A DNA stretch of 64,000 nucleotides, from assembly GCA_027488935.1 (NCBI GenBank), contig JAIYAP010000044.1:62001-126000 (forward strand), given 5' to 3'. The translations under genes were made by a program, and so were the position numbers. How positions within the stretch are numbered: position 1 is the first letter of the stretch; each line of letters opens with the position of its first letter. Shown piece after piece: positions 9,894 to 19,600 of the stretch. The stretch is from Saprospiraceae bacterium (GTDB taxonomy: Bacteria; Bacteroidota; Bacteroidia; Chitinophagales; Saprospiraceae). The notes below the pieces were generated by a model. The model did not search any database, had not been told where the DNA came from, and saw only the letters and a list, made by a program, of their open reading frames with translations.

Positions 9894-11834
9894 TTACTGC
9901 CCCAATTGGTTAGCAAAATAGTCGGATTTGGTCATATCCCCTAATAAACGGTATCCGATGGCAAGATTCTGGATGATCTCTTTGTCTCCGGGAGCCTGTT
10001 CGAGGGCCATTTCATAGTAATAAATGGCTTCTCTATGTTTGTTTTGCAGCCCGTAAGCGGTACCCAATTGTCGCAGCAATACCTGGTTTTTAGGGTATAG
10101 TTTTAAGCCTTCCAGCATGTAGGTGGTGGCAGCCTGGTAATCTTTTTTAATTTGACCTTCATATTTACCCCATTCGATGTAGGTGGCAAGCAATCGATCG
10201 GTTGCTAATTTATTGTTGGGTTTTAGTTCAAGGGCTTGTTTGAACTTGCTTGCAGCGGCAGCATAATTTTTTCGGAAAAAATCTACATTTCCTAAGCCGA
10301 TAACGGCATTTTCGGTCGGTCGAATGGCATAACTTTTTTCAAAAAACACCCGCGCCTGCTCCAATAATTTATCGGCCCCCGGCGCAGTAGGGCTTTTAAG
10401 GTATTGCAGGAAATACTGTTCCCCTGCCGCACGCGTACTCCGGAAACTATTGGGCGCGCTGTCTTTATCGTTGATAAACAAGGTATTACTATCTTCCCAA
10501 ACGGGCGTACGTACAAAGGTCCGGTAACTTGCAGCAAAAATAAGCACCACCAGTATGCTCGTGAAAGTAGCCACATTTTTGGTTGCAAAGACAGAAGCCG
10601 CTGTATCCGCTTTTTCATCTGGAATGCGTAAAAGCCTCCAAATCAACAAACTAACGCCCAGGGCAAACCAAAGCGAGGCGCTGTAAGCCAAACGCTCCCC
10701 GGCCACCGTACCAATGAGCATAAAAATATTGGCATATAAGGCAATTGATGCGAAGTAGGCCAAAATGATGTAAGAAAAAATACTGCGCTTTTTAACATGC
10801 CAAAGTGCATACCCCAACAAACCCAAGTGCACCCCAAATGCCAGTAAACAAATCGGACTGGACCAACTTACGGTCGGGATTTGATTGAACGAATAATCCC
10901 ACGACAATACAGCCGGCCAAACCAGCAACTGTAAATATTTGCCCAAAAGTACAAATCCGGTGGCCCAACGATCCAATAATCCGGCTGCAACCAATTGATT
11001 GTCATTGAAATCAGGGGTATAGCCCATTCGGCCATGCATCACCGACCAGCGCAATACAAACCACAAAAAGAACGGGATCAACAACCAACTGCTTTTGGAC
11101 AAGGTATCAGCAATGCTGCGTTTTGCGTCTAAAAAGTAGATACTGATCGGAATCAGCACTAACAATGTCACAGCGCCTTCTTTGGATAATAGTGCAAGGA
11201 AAAACGCAGATAATGCAAGTATAAGTCGTTGTTTTTGTTGGCTTTTTGTGTAGTCCCAATACCAATAAAGGCTCAACACGCTGAAGAAAAAACTCATTAA
11301 TTCATCGCGGCTCTTGATATTCGCCACTACTTCGGTATGCAAGGGATGGGCTGCAAACAAGGCTGTTGCCAGGGCAAACAATACCAAGGGGCGATTCGGC
11401 ATTATTTTGCTCAAACAAAGAAACACCAAGCCAATCGTACAGGCATACCATAATACGTTCATAAAGTGGTAGAACCCAGGGGAATTGGGTGCAATGGCCC
11501 ATTCAATGGCAAAACTGGCCACCGATAAAGGACGGTATAAGTATTCAGAATCGGTCGCAACGGAAGAGCCTGCCCGGTAACTGTGCGTAAAAATATCGCG
11601 CAATCCGCCAAATCCGGCCTGCACATATTGGTTGAGGGTAATCACCAGCGGATCATCCAATACGTAATCAAACCCAAACGTGTTGCTGTAAAGCAGGAAA
11701 GCAAAAAGGGCCAACAAGCCCGCCAGGCGCCAGCGCTGGGTGTCGCGTTGTACTACCGTTTGTGTAGGATTTTGGGTAGAAATTGCGGGTTTTGTGGGTT
11801 TAGACACCTGATTTCTTTTCGTTTGTTTCGACAT
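9894..11834 (-). CDS. GT-C-like polytopic membrane protein with C-terminal TPRs (TMTC-like)
   Basis: A 646-residue membrane protein. After a basic, Thr/Gln-rich cytoplasmic tail, the first membrane helix starts at about 37 and is followed by an acidic pair D60-D61 in YVLDDPLVI, which matches the conserved acidic motif of GT-C glycosyltransferases and of TMTC proteins. Around ten hydrophobic helices follow. The last about 150 residues form TPR repeats (for example KNQVLLRQLGTAYGLQNKHR). The topology suggests a lipid-linked-sugar-dependent protein O-glycosyltransferase, but the substrate is inference. I prefer the ATG at 11834 (MSKQTKR); another ATG lies three codons up at 11843 and the frame extends to 11933. 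Divergent from pyrR. Confidence 0.75.
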   Translation of the reverse strand: MSKQTKRNQVSKPTKPAISTQNPTQTVVQRDTQRWRLAGLLALFAFLLYSNTFGFDYVLDDPLVITLNQYVQAGFGGLRDIFTHSYRAGSSVATDSEYLYRPLSVASFAIEWAIAPNSPGFYHFMNVLWYACTIGLVFLCLSKIMPNRPLVLFALATALFAAHPLHTEVVANIKSRDELMSFFFSVLSLYWYWDYTKSQQKQRLILALSAFFLALLSKEGAVTLLVLIPISIYFLDAKRSIADTLSKSSWLLIPFFLWFVLRWSVMHGRMGYTPDFNDNQLVAAGLLDRWATGFVLLGKYLQLLVWPAVLSWDYSFNQIPTVSWSSPICLLAFGVHLGLLGYALWHVKKRSIFSYIILAYFASIALYANIFMLIGTVAGERLAYSASLWFALGVSLLIWRLLRIPDEKADTAASVFATKNVATFTSILVVLIFAASYRTFVRTPVWEDSNTLFINDKDSAPNSFRSTRAAGEQYFLQYLKSPTAPGADKLLEQARVFFEKSYAIRPTENAVIGLGNVDFFRKNYAAAASKFKQALELKPNNKLATDRLLATYIEWGKYEGQIKKDYQAATTYMLEGLKLYPKNQVLLRQLGTAYGLQNKHREAIYYYEMALEQAPGDKEIIQNLAIGYRLLGDMTKSDYFANQLGQ

Positions 11835-11934
11835 AAAAGGCATTTTAAAAGGACGGAAGTCGGAATAAATGCAAATTTCATGTTTTACCCGCAGATTATT
11901 CAATACTATTCGAAAAAACAGCGCATGAAGCATT

Positions 11935-11942
11935 TATCTTTG
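11935..11942 (+). promoter_or_regulatory. -7 element (TATCTTTG) placed 5 bases before the pyrR start
   Basis: TATCTTTG is a full match to TAnnTTTG. Its last base is followed by only five bases (CGCCC) before the pyrR ATG. In this promoter class transcription starts a few bases after the element, so the mRNA should be leaderless or nearly so, leaving no room for a pyrR-type attenuator leader. Confidence 0.65.
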
Positions 11943-11947
11943 CGCCC

Positions 11948-12493
11948 ATGGAAACAGGAAAAATACTCCTCAACAGCGAGCGATTCGCGCTGACCATCGA
12001 CCGACTGAGTCACCAGCTGTTGGAAGATTGGGGCGATTTTTCCAATGCCTGTATCATCGGCATCCAACCTCGGGGTGTGTCCGTTTCCAACCGGATTTAT
12101 AAGCGCTTGGTCGAACTCACCGGAAATACCGCCATCGATTATGGTAAAATGGATATTACGTTCTATCGCGACGATTTTCGCATGGAAGGTGGTCCGCTTG
12201 CTCCATATCCAAACGAAATTAACTTCATTGTGGCCAATAAAAAGGTGCTACTGGTAGATGACGTGCTGTACACCGGCCGTACCATCCAGGCAGCCTTGGC
12301 AGCCCTGCAACATTATGGCCGGCCATCTTCCGTCGAACTGTTGGTTTTGGTAGACCGACGGTTTAATCGTCATCTGCCCATTCAAGCAGATTATATCGGC
12401 ATCAGTGTGGATGCTGTGGATGAAGCCTATGTACGGGTGCGCTGGCAAGAAACACACGGTGAAGATCAAATACTGTTATACGACAAAAAATGA
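11948..12493 (+). CDS. pyrR: PyrR-type phosphoribosyltransferase / pyrimidine regulator
   Basis: A 181-residue type I phosphoribosyltransferase. The PRPP-binding loop VLLVDDVLYTGRT lies at about 99-111, preceded by the RGV (IGIQPRGVSVSNRI) and DITFYRDD segments characteristic of PyrR. In Gram-positives PyrR binds pyr mRNA and also has uracil phosphoribosyltransferase activity. Here the gene overlaps pyrB by 4 bp and appears to be transcribed without a leader, so the classical attenuation targets are absent from this locus. The enzymatic role, or a trans-regulatory one, is therefore more likely. Length is normal for the family. Confidence 0.92.
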   Translation: METGKILLNSERFALTIDRLSHQLLEDWGDFSNACIIGIQPRGVSVSNRIYKRLVELTGNTAIDYGKMDITFYRDDFRMEGGPLAPYPNEINFIVANKKVLLVDDVLYTGRTIQAALAALQHYGRPSSVELLVLVDRRFNRHLPIQADYIGISVDAVDEAYVRVRWQETHGEDQILLYDKK

Positions 12494-13413
12494 AAAGACT
12501 TTCCACGCGGCATCTCATTGGGATCAAAAACATCACCGAAGATGATATTCAACTCATTTTTGAAACCGCCGATAATTTTAAGGAAGTCATCAACCGTCCG
12601 ATAAAAAAAGTACCCAGTTTGCGGGATATCACGGTTGCCAACCTCTTTTTTGAAAGCAGCACCAGGACCCGCGTTTCGTTCGAACTGGCAGAGCGCAGAC
12701 TGAGCGCCGATATTGTCAATTTTACGGCCTCTTCTTCCAGTGTAAGCAAAGGCGAAACCTTGCTAGATACCGTCAATAATATCTTATCCATGAAGGTGGA
12801 TATGGTGGTGATGCGCCACCCCGCACCAGGCGCTTGTGTTTATTTGTCACAGCGCATTGATGCAAATATTGTAAATGCAGGTGATGGCACCCACGAGCAT
12901 CCGACCCAAGCCTTGTTGGATGCATTTTCTATTCGGGAAAAATTAGGGGATGTAGCGGGAAAAAAAGTAGCCATCATTGGCGATATCCTGCATAGCCGCG
13001 TCGCTTTAAGCAATGTATTTTGTTTGCAAAAATTAGGGGCAAAAGTGCGGGTTTGTGGTCCACCAACCCTCATTCCTAAATATTATGCCGACCTTGGAGT
13101 AGAAGTATCACACGATATCCAGGATACGTTGCGCTGGTGCGATGTGGCCAATGTGCTCCGTATTCAGCTCGAACGGCAGGACATTAAGTTTTTTCCCAGT
13201 ATTCGGGAATACCATCAATATTTCGGAATTAGTAAACCAATGCTCGATGCATTGGACCGGGATATTGTCATTATGCATCCCGGTCCAATCAATCGCGGTG
13301 TGGAACTCAATTCGGATGTAGCCGACGGCCCACATAATATTATTTTACAACAAGTAGAAAACGGCGTCGCCATTCGTATGGCTGTTTTATACTTGCTGGC
13401 AGCAGGCAATTAG
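12490..13413 (+). CDS. pyrB: Aspartate carbamoyltransferase catalytic subunit
   Basis: A 307-residue ATCase that condenses carbamoyl phosphate with aspartate in de novo pyrimidine synthesis. The carbamoyl-phosphate loop SSTRTR is at about 55-60, HPTQ at about 137-140, and the HPGPINRG motif is near the C-terminus. Translationally coupled to pyrR (ATGA overlap). No pyrI follows; the next gene is convergent and overlaps the 3' end by 4 bp. This pyrR-pyrB order fits a non-allosteric bacterial ATCase. Confidence 0.96.
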   Translation: MKRLSTRHLIGIKNITEDDIQLIFETADNFKEVINRPIKKVPSLRDITVANLFFESSTRTRVSFELAERRLSADIVNFTASSSSVSKGETLLDTVNNILSMKVDMVVMRHPAPGACVYLSQRIDANIVNAGDGTHEHPTQALLDAFSIREKLGDVAGKKVAIIGDILHSRVALSNVFCLQKLGAKVRVCGPPTLIPKYYADLGVEVSHDIQDTLRWCDVANVLRIQLERQDIKFFPSIREYHQYFGISKPMLDALDRDIVIMHPGPINRGVELNSDVADGPHNIILQQVENGVAIRMAVLYLLAAGN

Positions 13414-14645
13414 TTGCCTTGTTGCGCTTCCTGTTGTTCAGGATACAACTTTTGGGTATAGTCTTTGATCCACGCCTCCACTTTTGGAGTAAGTTTCCAA
13501 CCTTCTGCGGCATAAAGATCGTGTAATGTTTTTACAGAATTAGCCAGGGCGCTACCAGGATATTTTTGTATTACGTATGCCCACAACTTTTTATAATCGT
13601 CCATTACCTCTTTAGTATCATAATTATATACCTGGGTATTATCTGAGCCATTGTGCACCACCAGAGCCGTCCAACGTTCTGATTCCTGGGTGCGATCTTT
13701 CAACAAGAAATACGGATTAGTTTGGTTGAATTTTTCCCAAAAAATGGCACGATCCGCAATTTGCTCCAAGGGAACGATAATGCCACCATCATCCCAGGCT
13801 TGGTTACTAAATTCCAGCAATTCCTGGTCGAGGTAACTTTTAAAAGCCGGACTGCATTTAGGAGCAAAAAAGGTATGTAACTTTTTGAAATCGGTGATTG
13901 GAAACACCTGACCTTCCCCCATACCGATGGTAAACCCATTTTCCGCCAAAGATTTGGTGGCAGGGTATTTATTCATATCAAATTTATCATCGGCCATGGC
14001 TTTATAGTCATCATCCGACCAATTGATTGCTTCCGTCATGTTGTAAAACTGCCCGTCCATTTCCAAGCGCATCATAAAATGCTGGAGCATCACAAAACCT
14101 GCATCTGCCAGTGCGCCGCTGGCATTGGAAAAGGATTTAGTTGCAGCATCCCATGCTTTTTTACCACTTTCTAACTTCTTGGTATTCAGGCCTTTTAGGG
14201 CCATGCTAAATTGAGACAATACGCCCAAATCCGGCGTGGTATTGCGCGCGCCACTGTATACGGGCAATAAGGCACCGCCATAAGCCCAGCCTTTTTTCTG
14301 TTCTGGTGTCGTAGAAATAACCTCAAGGTAGGGCTCAACTAGCACCATATTTTGAATAGTGGCTTCTTCCTTTTTATCAGAAACAACACCGGTTCCTTCA
14401 ACAAAATCGCCTGCAGCAAACTTGGTGATCACCTGCGAACCGGTTTTGGAAGGCAAATTGCGCAGTAAAAGGTTGTCTACCTTTACCATATACAACTGCA
14501 ATTCTGGTTTAACTGCAATGGGTTGGGTCGTTGGTGGGGTAGCAGGTTGCGTCTTATCCGTTACTTTATTGTCTGTACCGGTGGTACATGCATCCATGAA
14601 GAGGCAAATACCCAAAAGAAAAGCACTTAATTTAGCTTTTTGCAT
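13410..14645 (-). CDS. Predicted lipoprotein with SH3-like domain, last gene of the nuo operon
   Basis: A 411-residue secreted protein of unknown function. The first 20 residues look like a lipoprotein signal with Cys20 (LFMDAC, an imperfect lipobox). A Thr/Pro-rich linker follows, then a bacterial SH3-like domain at about 50-125 (the VDNLLLRNLPS and GWAYGGALLPVY segments are typical). The rest is mixed alpha/beta without a recognised domain. It starts 30 bp after nuoN with no visible promoter between them, so it is probably co-transcribed with complex I, although nothing in the sequence ties it to respiration. Its 3' end overlaps the convergent pyrB by 4 bp. Confidence 0.75.
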   Translation of the reverse strand: MQKAKLSAFLLGICLFMDACTTGTDNKVTDKTQPATPPTTQPIAVKPELQLYMVKVDNLLLRNLPSKTGSQVITKFAAGDFVEGTGVVSDKKEEATIQNMVLVEPYLEVISTTPEQKKGWAYGGALLPVYSGARNTTPDLGVLSQFSMALKGLNTKKLESGKKAWDAATKSFSNASGALADAGFVMLQHFMMRLEMDGQFYNMTEAINWSDDDYKAMADDKFDMNKYPATKSLAENGFTIGMGEGQVFPITDFKKLHTFFAPKCSPAFKSYLDQELLEFSNQAWDDGGIIVPLEQIADRAIFWEKFNQTNPYFLLKDRTQESERWTALVVHNGSDNTQVYNYDTKEVMDDYKKLWAYVIQKYPGSALANSVKTLHDLYAAEGWKLTPKVEAWIKDYTQKLYPEQQEAQQGN

Positions 14646-14675
14646 AATGTGTTATTTTGGTAGATTGAATGCACT

Positions 14676-16067
14676 TTAAATCAAACCGTAAACGCTGCCA
14701 GGGGCCAACGTCAACAAGGCAATAAGCACCAAACCACCTGCAACGACCCATTTAAAACCAACTGGGGTTATTACAACCGGCGATTCTTCATTCCGCACAA
14801 AATACATGGCAATGATTACCTTGAAATAATAGTAAATGGAAATCGCGGAATTGATCACCGCCAATCCAATCAACCAGGGATACCGTTCAAATGCTGCTGT
14901 AAACAAGAAGTATTTACCAAAAAAACCAGCAGTTGGTGGAATTCCTGCCAAAGACAACATCGAAATTACCATCACCGCAGCAAGAAATGGCTCCTTTTTA
15001 CTCAAACCATTGAAGGCATCCAGCGATGCATTGTTATTTTGTTCGGCTACCAATATATATACCGCAAATGCACAAATTGTTGCAATGGAGTAACTTAAAG
15101 TGTATAGCAACATAGCGCCCGCGCTGCCTGCCTGTCCAATAGCCAATACCGCCAACAACAAATAGCCCGCATGGGAGATGGAAGAATAGGCCATCATCCG
15201 TTTGAAATTGGTTTGGAATAAGGCCGTTACGTTGGCTAAAGTCATAGTAAGTGCGGCAATTGCTGCAACCGTAATGCCCCAAAAGTCAATGGCATCGACA
15301 AAAGCGCTCGAAAACAGGCGATATAATGCTGCAAAACCTGCCGTTTTTACAACCGTAGACATAAATGCAGTTACTAAATTGGGGCTCCCTGTATATACGT
15401 CTGGTGCCCAAAAATGGAATGGAACCGCCGAAACTTTGAAACTTAATCCGACCAACATCAACAAGATACCCATGTGCAGCATGCCCAACGAATGTTTACC
15501 CTCGGCAATGGCCCGGGCAATGACTTGCAGGTCAAAACTGGCCGTTGCCCCGTATACCAACGCAATACCAAACAACAAAAAGCCGGTAGCAAAAGCACCC
15601 ATCAAAAAATACTTCAAAGCAGCCTCGTTGGATTCCGGTTCGTCGCGTCGACTGCCCGCCATCACATACATGGGAATGCTCAATATTTCAATGCCCAGGA
15701 ATAACATCACCATATTGGTAAAGGAAAACATGCACAAGGCACCACATAAACTGAACAAAATCAGGCCATAGTTATCCCCCAGGGTATCGGTTAAGGCACG
15801 AAATCCCCAACCGGACAAACCCAAAATGAGCACCGTGCCGATTAATACCACCGCCGAAAACGCAAGTGCATATTGGTCGAACCGAAACATGGTTGCGTAA
15901 TGCTCGTTTAGCCCTGTCGTGTCGCCCAACATCAGGTCAATACCAGTGGCCAACAAAGCCAATATGGAACCTGCCAAGGCAATGGTTTGCAAGGTTTTGC
16001 GATTTTTAGACAGACCGGCAAACAACACTGCGATTGCCGTAAAGAATAAAATCAGTAATGCTTTCAT
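14676..16067 (-). CDS. nuoN: NADH-quinone oxidoreductase subunit N
   Basis: A 463-residue antiporter-like membrane subunit of complex I, with about 13-14 transmembrane helices and the Proton_antipo_M core (segments KVSAVPFHFWAPDVYTG and MMAYSSISHAGY carry the conserved Lys and His of the proton channel). It translocates protons in the membrane arm next to NuoK. Last of the canonical nuo genes here; 58 bp separate it from nuoM. Confidence 0.96.
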   Translation of the reverse strand: MKALLILFFTAIAVLFAGLSKNRKTLQTIALAGSILALLATGIDLMLGDTTGLNEHYATMFRFDQYALAFSAVVLIGTVLILGLSGWGFRALTDTLGDNYGLILFSLCGALCMFSFTNMVMLFLGIEILSIPMYVMAGSRRDEPESNEAALKYFLMGAFATGFLLFGIALVYGATASFDLQVIARAIAEGKHSLGMLHMGILLMLVGLSFKVSAVPFHFWAPDVYTGSPNLVTAFMSTVVKTAGFAALYRLFSSAFVDAIDFWGITVAAIAALTMTLANVTALFQTNFKRMMAYSSISHAGYLLLAVLAIGQAGSAGAMLLYTLSYSIATICAFAVYILVAEQNNNASLDAFNGLSKKEPFLAAVMVISMLSLAGIPPTAGFFGKYFLFTAAFERYPWLIGLAVINSAISIYYYFKVIIAMYFVRNEESPVVITPVGFKWVVAGGLVLIALLTLAPGSVYGLI

Positions 16068-16125
16068 ATCGTATGCGCAGCCCTTGGACTGCTTTTTTTA
16101 TCAATTCCGCAATTGCGGTAAATGT

Positions 16126-17595
16126 TTAAATTTGAACAGCGCCAAGGATGGCGTTTACACTTTGATCCGTTAAACCCAAAATGGTTTGTGGGAAAAAGCC
16201 CAAAACAAGCACTAAAAAGGCTAAAATACCCAAAATAGTCAATTCACGGGTATCCAAATCAGCAAATTGTGCAGTCGCCTCATTGGGTTCGCCAAACATC
16301 GCAAGGCCATAAGCACGCAACATATACACTGCGCCAAAAATGATGGTCAAACCAGCCACTGCGCCCATCCAGGCATTATAGTTCCAGATGCCGTTCAGCA
16401 ACAAAAACTCTCCCGGAAAACCATTGGTGAGCGGGACGGCCACTGCGCCCAGCATGATAATCATAAATAAAGTGGCCAAACGCGGTGCGCTTTTCGCAAT
16501 ACCACCCATATCAGCCAAACTGCGGGTGCCCAGGCGGCGCTCAATCAAATCGGCTACAAAAAACAAACCCACCACATTGATACCGTGGTTGAACATTTGA
16601 ATCAAGCTGCCTTGTACCCCTGTTTTGTTCCAGGCAAATACACCAGCCGCAATCAAGCCAACGTGGGCAATGGAGGAATAGGCGATGAGGCGTTTGAAAT
16701 CACTTTGTTTAACCGCAATAATGCTGGCATACACGATGCCTATTATGGCCAAAGTCATAAAGGTGGGTACCAACGTATGCATCGCTTCAGGTGCTAAAGG
16801 CACCATCCAGCGAATCACACCATATACCCCCATTTTTAACATAATACCTGAAAGCAACATTGTGCCGCCTGTTGGTGCAGTTGTATAAGTGTCTGGTTGC
16901 CAGGTATGGAATGGGAAAATGGGCATTTTTACCGCAAATGCAACAAAAAAGCCTAACATAACCCACCATGCAGTTGCAGGTGTAAGTGGTACTGCTACCA
17001 AATCACGCCACAAAAAGGAATGCCGAATCACATCGCTGCCTGCCAGTGGATCGCCTGTTTGCAAATAAACATAGATCAAAGACATCAGCATAAACAAGGA
17101 GCCGATAAAGGTATAGATGAAAAACTTCAGCGTCACCCGAATCCGATCTTGTCCACCCCAAATCGCGCAGATAAAATAAATCGGGATTAGTGCCAATTCA
17201 TAAAAAACGTAAAACAACAGCCCGTCTTCCGCCATAAAAACGCCGTTTAGAGCGCCCAACATCATCAAAACCATGCCATAGTAGCGGTTTTCATGCTCGT
17301 ACGTCCGGCCAAAGCTACTCAACACAATGATCGGAGCAAGCAGGTTGGTCAACACGACCAACAACAAACTAATGCCATCAAGGCTAAGGCTGAAACTGAT
17401 ACCTGCATTGGGCACCCAAGGGGTACGGAAAGCCAGCGCATCTCCGCCACCGGATTGAAATGCCAGGACTACATAAGCAGTCAAGGCAAGATTTGCCAAG
17501 GTGATCAACAGCGCAATTTGCCGTCCGTTGCTCGGACGAGCCACCAACACAAATCCAGCGGCTATAAGAGGTATGAGTAGGAGTAAAAGAGACAT
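16126..17595 (-). CDS. nuoM: NADH-quinone oxidoreductase subunit M
   Basis: A 489-residue antiporter-like complex I subunit. The conserved channel segments are present: KMPIFPFHTWQPDTYT and RLIAYSSIAHVGL (Lys/His), plus the acidic residue in the YELALIPIYF helix. About 14 transmembrane helices. It sits between nuoL and nuoN as in most nuo operons; length is normal. Confidence 0.96.
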   Translation of the reverse strand: MSLLLLLIPLIAAGFVLVARPSNGRQIALLITLANLALTAYVVLAFQSGGGDALAFRTPWVPNAGISFSLSLDGISLLLVVLTNLLAPIIVLSSFGRTYEHENRYYGMVLMMLGALNGVFMAEDGLLFYVFYELALIPIYFICAIWGGQDRIRVTLKFFIYTFIGSLFMLMSLIYVYLQTGDPLAGSDVIRHSFLWRDLVAVPLTPATAWWVMLGFFVAFAVKMPIFPFHTWQPDTYTTAPTGGTMLLSGIMLKMGVYGVIRWMVPLAPEAMHTLVPTFMTLAIIGIVYASIIAVKQSDFKRLIAYSSIAHVGLIAAGVFAWNKTGVQGSLIQMFNHGINVVGLFFVADLIERRLGTRSLADMGGIAKSAPRLATLFMIIMLGAVAVPLTNGFPGEFLLLNGIWNYNAWMGAVAGLTIIFGAVYMLRAYGLAMFGEPNEATAQFADLDTRELTILGILAFLVLVLGFFPQTILGLTDQSVNAILGAVQI

Positions 17596-17629
17596 TAGTC
17601 TTTTTTTGTTTTGTAAATCCTGAAATCGT

Positions 17630-19537
17630 TTATAAAAACATGGTCAAAACCAATAAAATCGCACCGGCTACCATGCCGATCAGATAATATTCGATGTTGC
17701 CATTTTGTAATTTTCTGAATTGAGCGCCCACGCTTTGCACGCCTTTACCTACCCCGTTCACCAAGCCATCAAGTGCCCAAACGTCTACATAATAATGCAG
17801 TAATTTCGACAGTTTTTCGGTGGAACGCACAAACAGGAAGTTGTATATTTCATCCACATAAAATTTGTGGGCAAATAATTTACTCAAACCAACCTGGGCT
17901 TCATCTGCGACGGGCAAGTTTTTGCTGCGCTGGTAAATGAAATAGGATCCCAGCAACACGATCAAGGCCAAAACCGTGGTAATGGCCATCAATCCCCATT
18001 CCAGGCTTTCCTCCAAATGTAACGGGTTCAAAGGAACGACCGGCATGTTGTTCAAACCATTGCCGCCAAACCAATGCGCCAACCACTCGCCTTCGCCCAA
18101 GCCCATAAAATGGGGCAGGTTCAACAAGCCACCCACGACCGACAATACTGCCAAAACCATCAAAGGTGCCGTCATCACCAATGGACTTTCGTGCAAATGG
18201 TGTTCTTGTTCGTGTGTACCGCGGAAGTCTCCAAAAAAGGTGACGTATAGCAAACGGCTCATGTAAACGGCGGTTAAAGTGGCGCTTAATGCACCCAAAG
18301 CCCACCAAATGATACCGCCATGCGCATAAGTGTAGGCAAAAATTTCGTCTTTCGAAAAGAAACCAGATAAGAATGGGAAGCCGGAAATGGCAAAAGTACC
18401 AATCAAAAATACCCAAAAGGTAATCGGCATCGCTTTGCGCAAACCACCCATGTTGCGGATATCCTGTTCGCCGCCCATCCCGTGAATCACACTACCTGCT
18501 GCAAGGAACAATAAGGCTTTGAAAAATGCATGGGTGGTTACATGGAAGATCGCTGTAGTGTAAGCGCCCATGCCCAGCGCCAAAAACATCAAACCCAATT
18601 GGGAAACGGTAGAATACGCAAGTACTTTTTTAATATCATTCTGGCGCAAACCAATTAAGGCCGCTACAATAGAAGTGGTCAAACCAATCACCGCAATAAA
18701 TTCGCTGGCTTCATGCGACATTGCATACAAGCCATTGCAACGGGCTACCAAATAAACACCCGCCGTTACCATGGTCGCTGCGTGGATGAGGGCCGAAACG
18801 GGCGTTGGACCCGCCATCGCATCCGGCAACCAAGTGTACAAAGGAATTTGGGCACTTTTACCCATCGCACCCACAAACAGCAACATGCAAATAGTCGTAA
18901 TCACGCCAGGTTCTACCCGGATCAAAGGCAGTTTGGCAAAAATCTCTGCATAATTCAAACTTCCAAATGTTTGATAAATCAGGAACATGCCCAACAATAA
19001 CCCAAGGTCACCAATGCGGTTCATAATGAAGGCTTTGCGTGCAGCCTCGCCGTACGAACGGTTTTCGTACCAAAAACCAATCAGCAGGTAAGAACACAAA
19101 CCAACACCTTCCCAGCCAAAGAACAACATCATGAAATTATCGCCCATCACGAGCAACAACATCGAAAACACAAACAAATTAAGGTACGCAAAAAACTTGT
19201 AAAACCCATCATCATCGTGCATGTAGCCCACCGAGTACACATGGATCAGAAAACCCACACCGGTGATAATCAACATCATCCAGACAGAAAGTTGGTCTAC
19301 CAAAAATCCAAAACCAACATTCAGCCCATCCACGGCTAAAAACTGATACAAATTGACTTGAATCGGGCCGGATGCGCCAATTTGGTTAAAACAGGCAACG
19401 CTCAAAATCAGCGATCCCAGCAAGGTGCCTGAACCGATCAGACCTACTGCGTTTTTAGATAACTGCTTTCCAAATAAACCATTGATAATGAAACCTATCA
19501 AAGGCAAAAATGGAATAAAGGGTACAAGTGTATTCAT
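17630..19537 (-). CDS. nuoL: NADH-quinone oxidoreductase subunit L
   Basis: A 635-residue distal antiporter-like subunit. It has the Proton_antipo_N and _M regions (FFGWEGVGLCSYLLIGFWY; SAQIPLYTWLPDAMAGPTPV; VLAYSTVSQLGL) and the C-terminal extension that forms the long lateral helix bracing the membrane arm (the last about 100 residues, ending in another hydrophobic helix). Separated from nuoK by a small lipoprotein gene. Confidence 0.96.
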   Translation of the reverse strand: MNTLVPFIPFLPLIGFIINGLFGKQLSKNAVGLIGSGTLLGSLILSVACFNQIGASGPIQVNLYQFLAVDGLNVGFGFLVDQLSVWMMLIITGVGFLIHVYSVGYMHDDDGFYKFFAYLNLFVFSMLLLVMGDNFMMLFFGWEGVGLCSYLLIGFWYENRSYGEAARKAFIMNRIGDLGLLLGMFLIYQTFGSLNYAEIFAKLPLIRVEPGVITTICMLLFVGAMGKSAQIPLYTWLPDAMAGPTPVSALIHAATMVTAGVYLVARCNGLYAMSHEASEFIAVIGLTTSIVAALIGLRQNDIKKVLAYSTVSQLGLMFLALGMGAYTTAIFHVTTHAFFKALLFLAAGSVIHGMGGEQDIRNMGGLRKAMPITFWVFLIGTFAISGFPFLSGFFSKDEIFAYTYAHGGIIWWALGALSATLTAVYMSRLLYVTFFGDFRGTHEQEHHLHESPLVMTAPLMVLAVLSVVGGLLNLPHFMGLGEGEWLAHWFGGNGLNNMPVVPLNPLHLEESLEWGLMAITTVLALIVLLGSYFIYQRSKNLPVADEAQVGLSKLFAHKFYVDEIYNFLFVRSTEKLSKLLHYYVDVWALDGLVNGVGKGVQSVGAQFRKLQNGNIEYYLIGMVAGAILLVLTMFL

Positions 19538-19600
19538 GTTCTTTTATGCGTTAGGTGTTGCACGTTTGTAATCAAGCGCAACGACGAGTAACTTTTTTTC

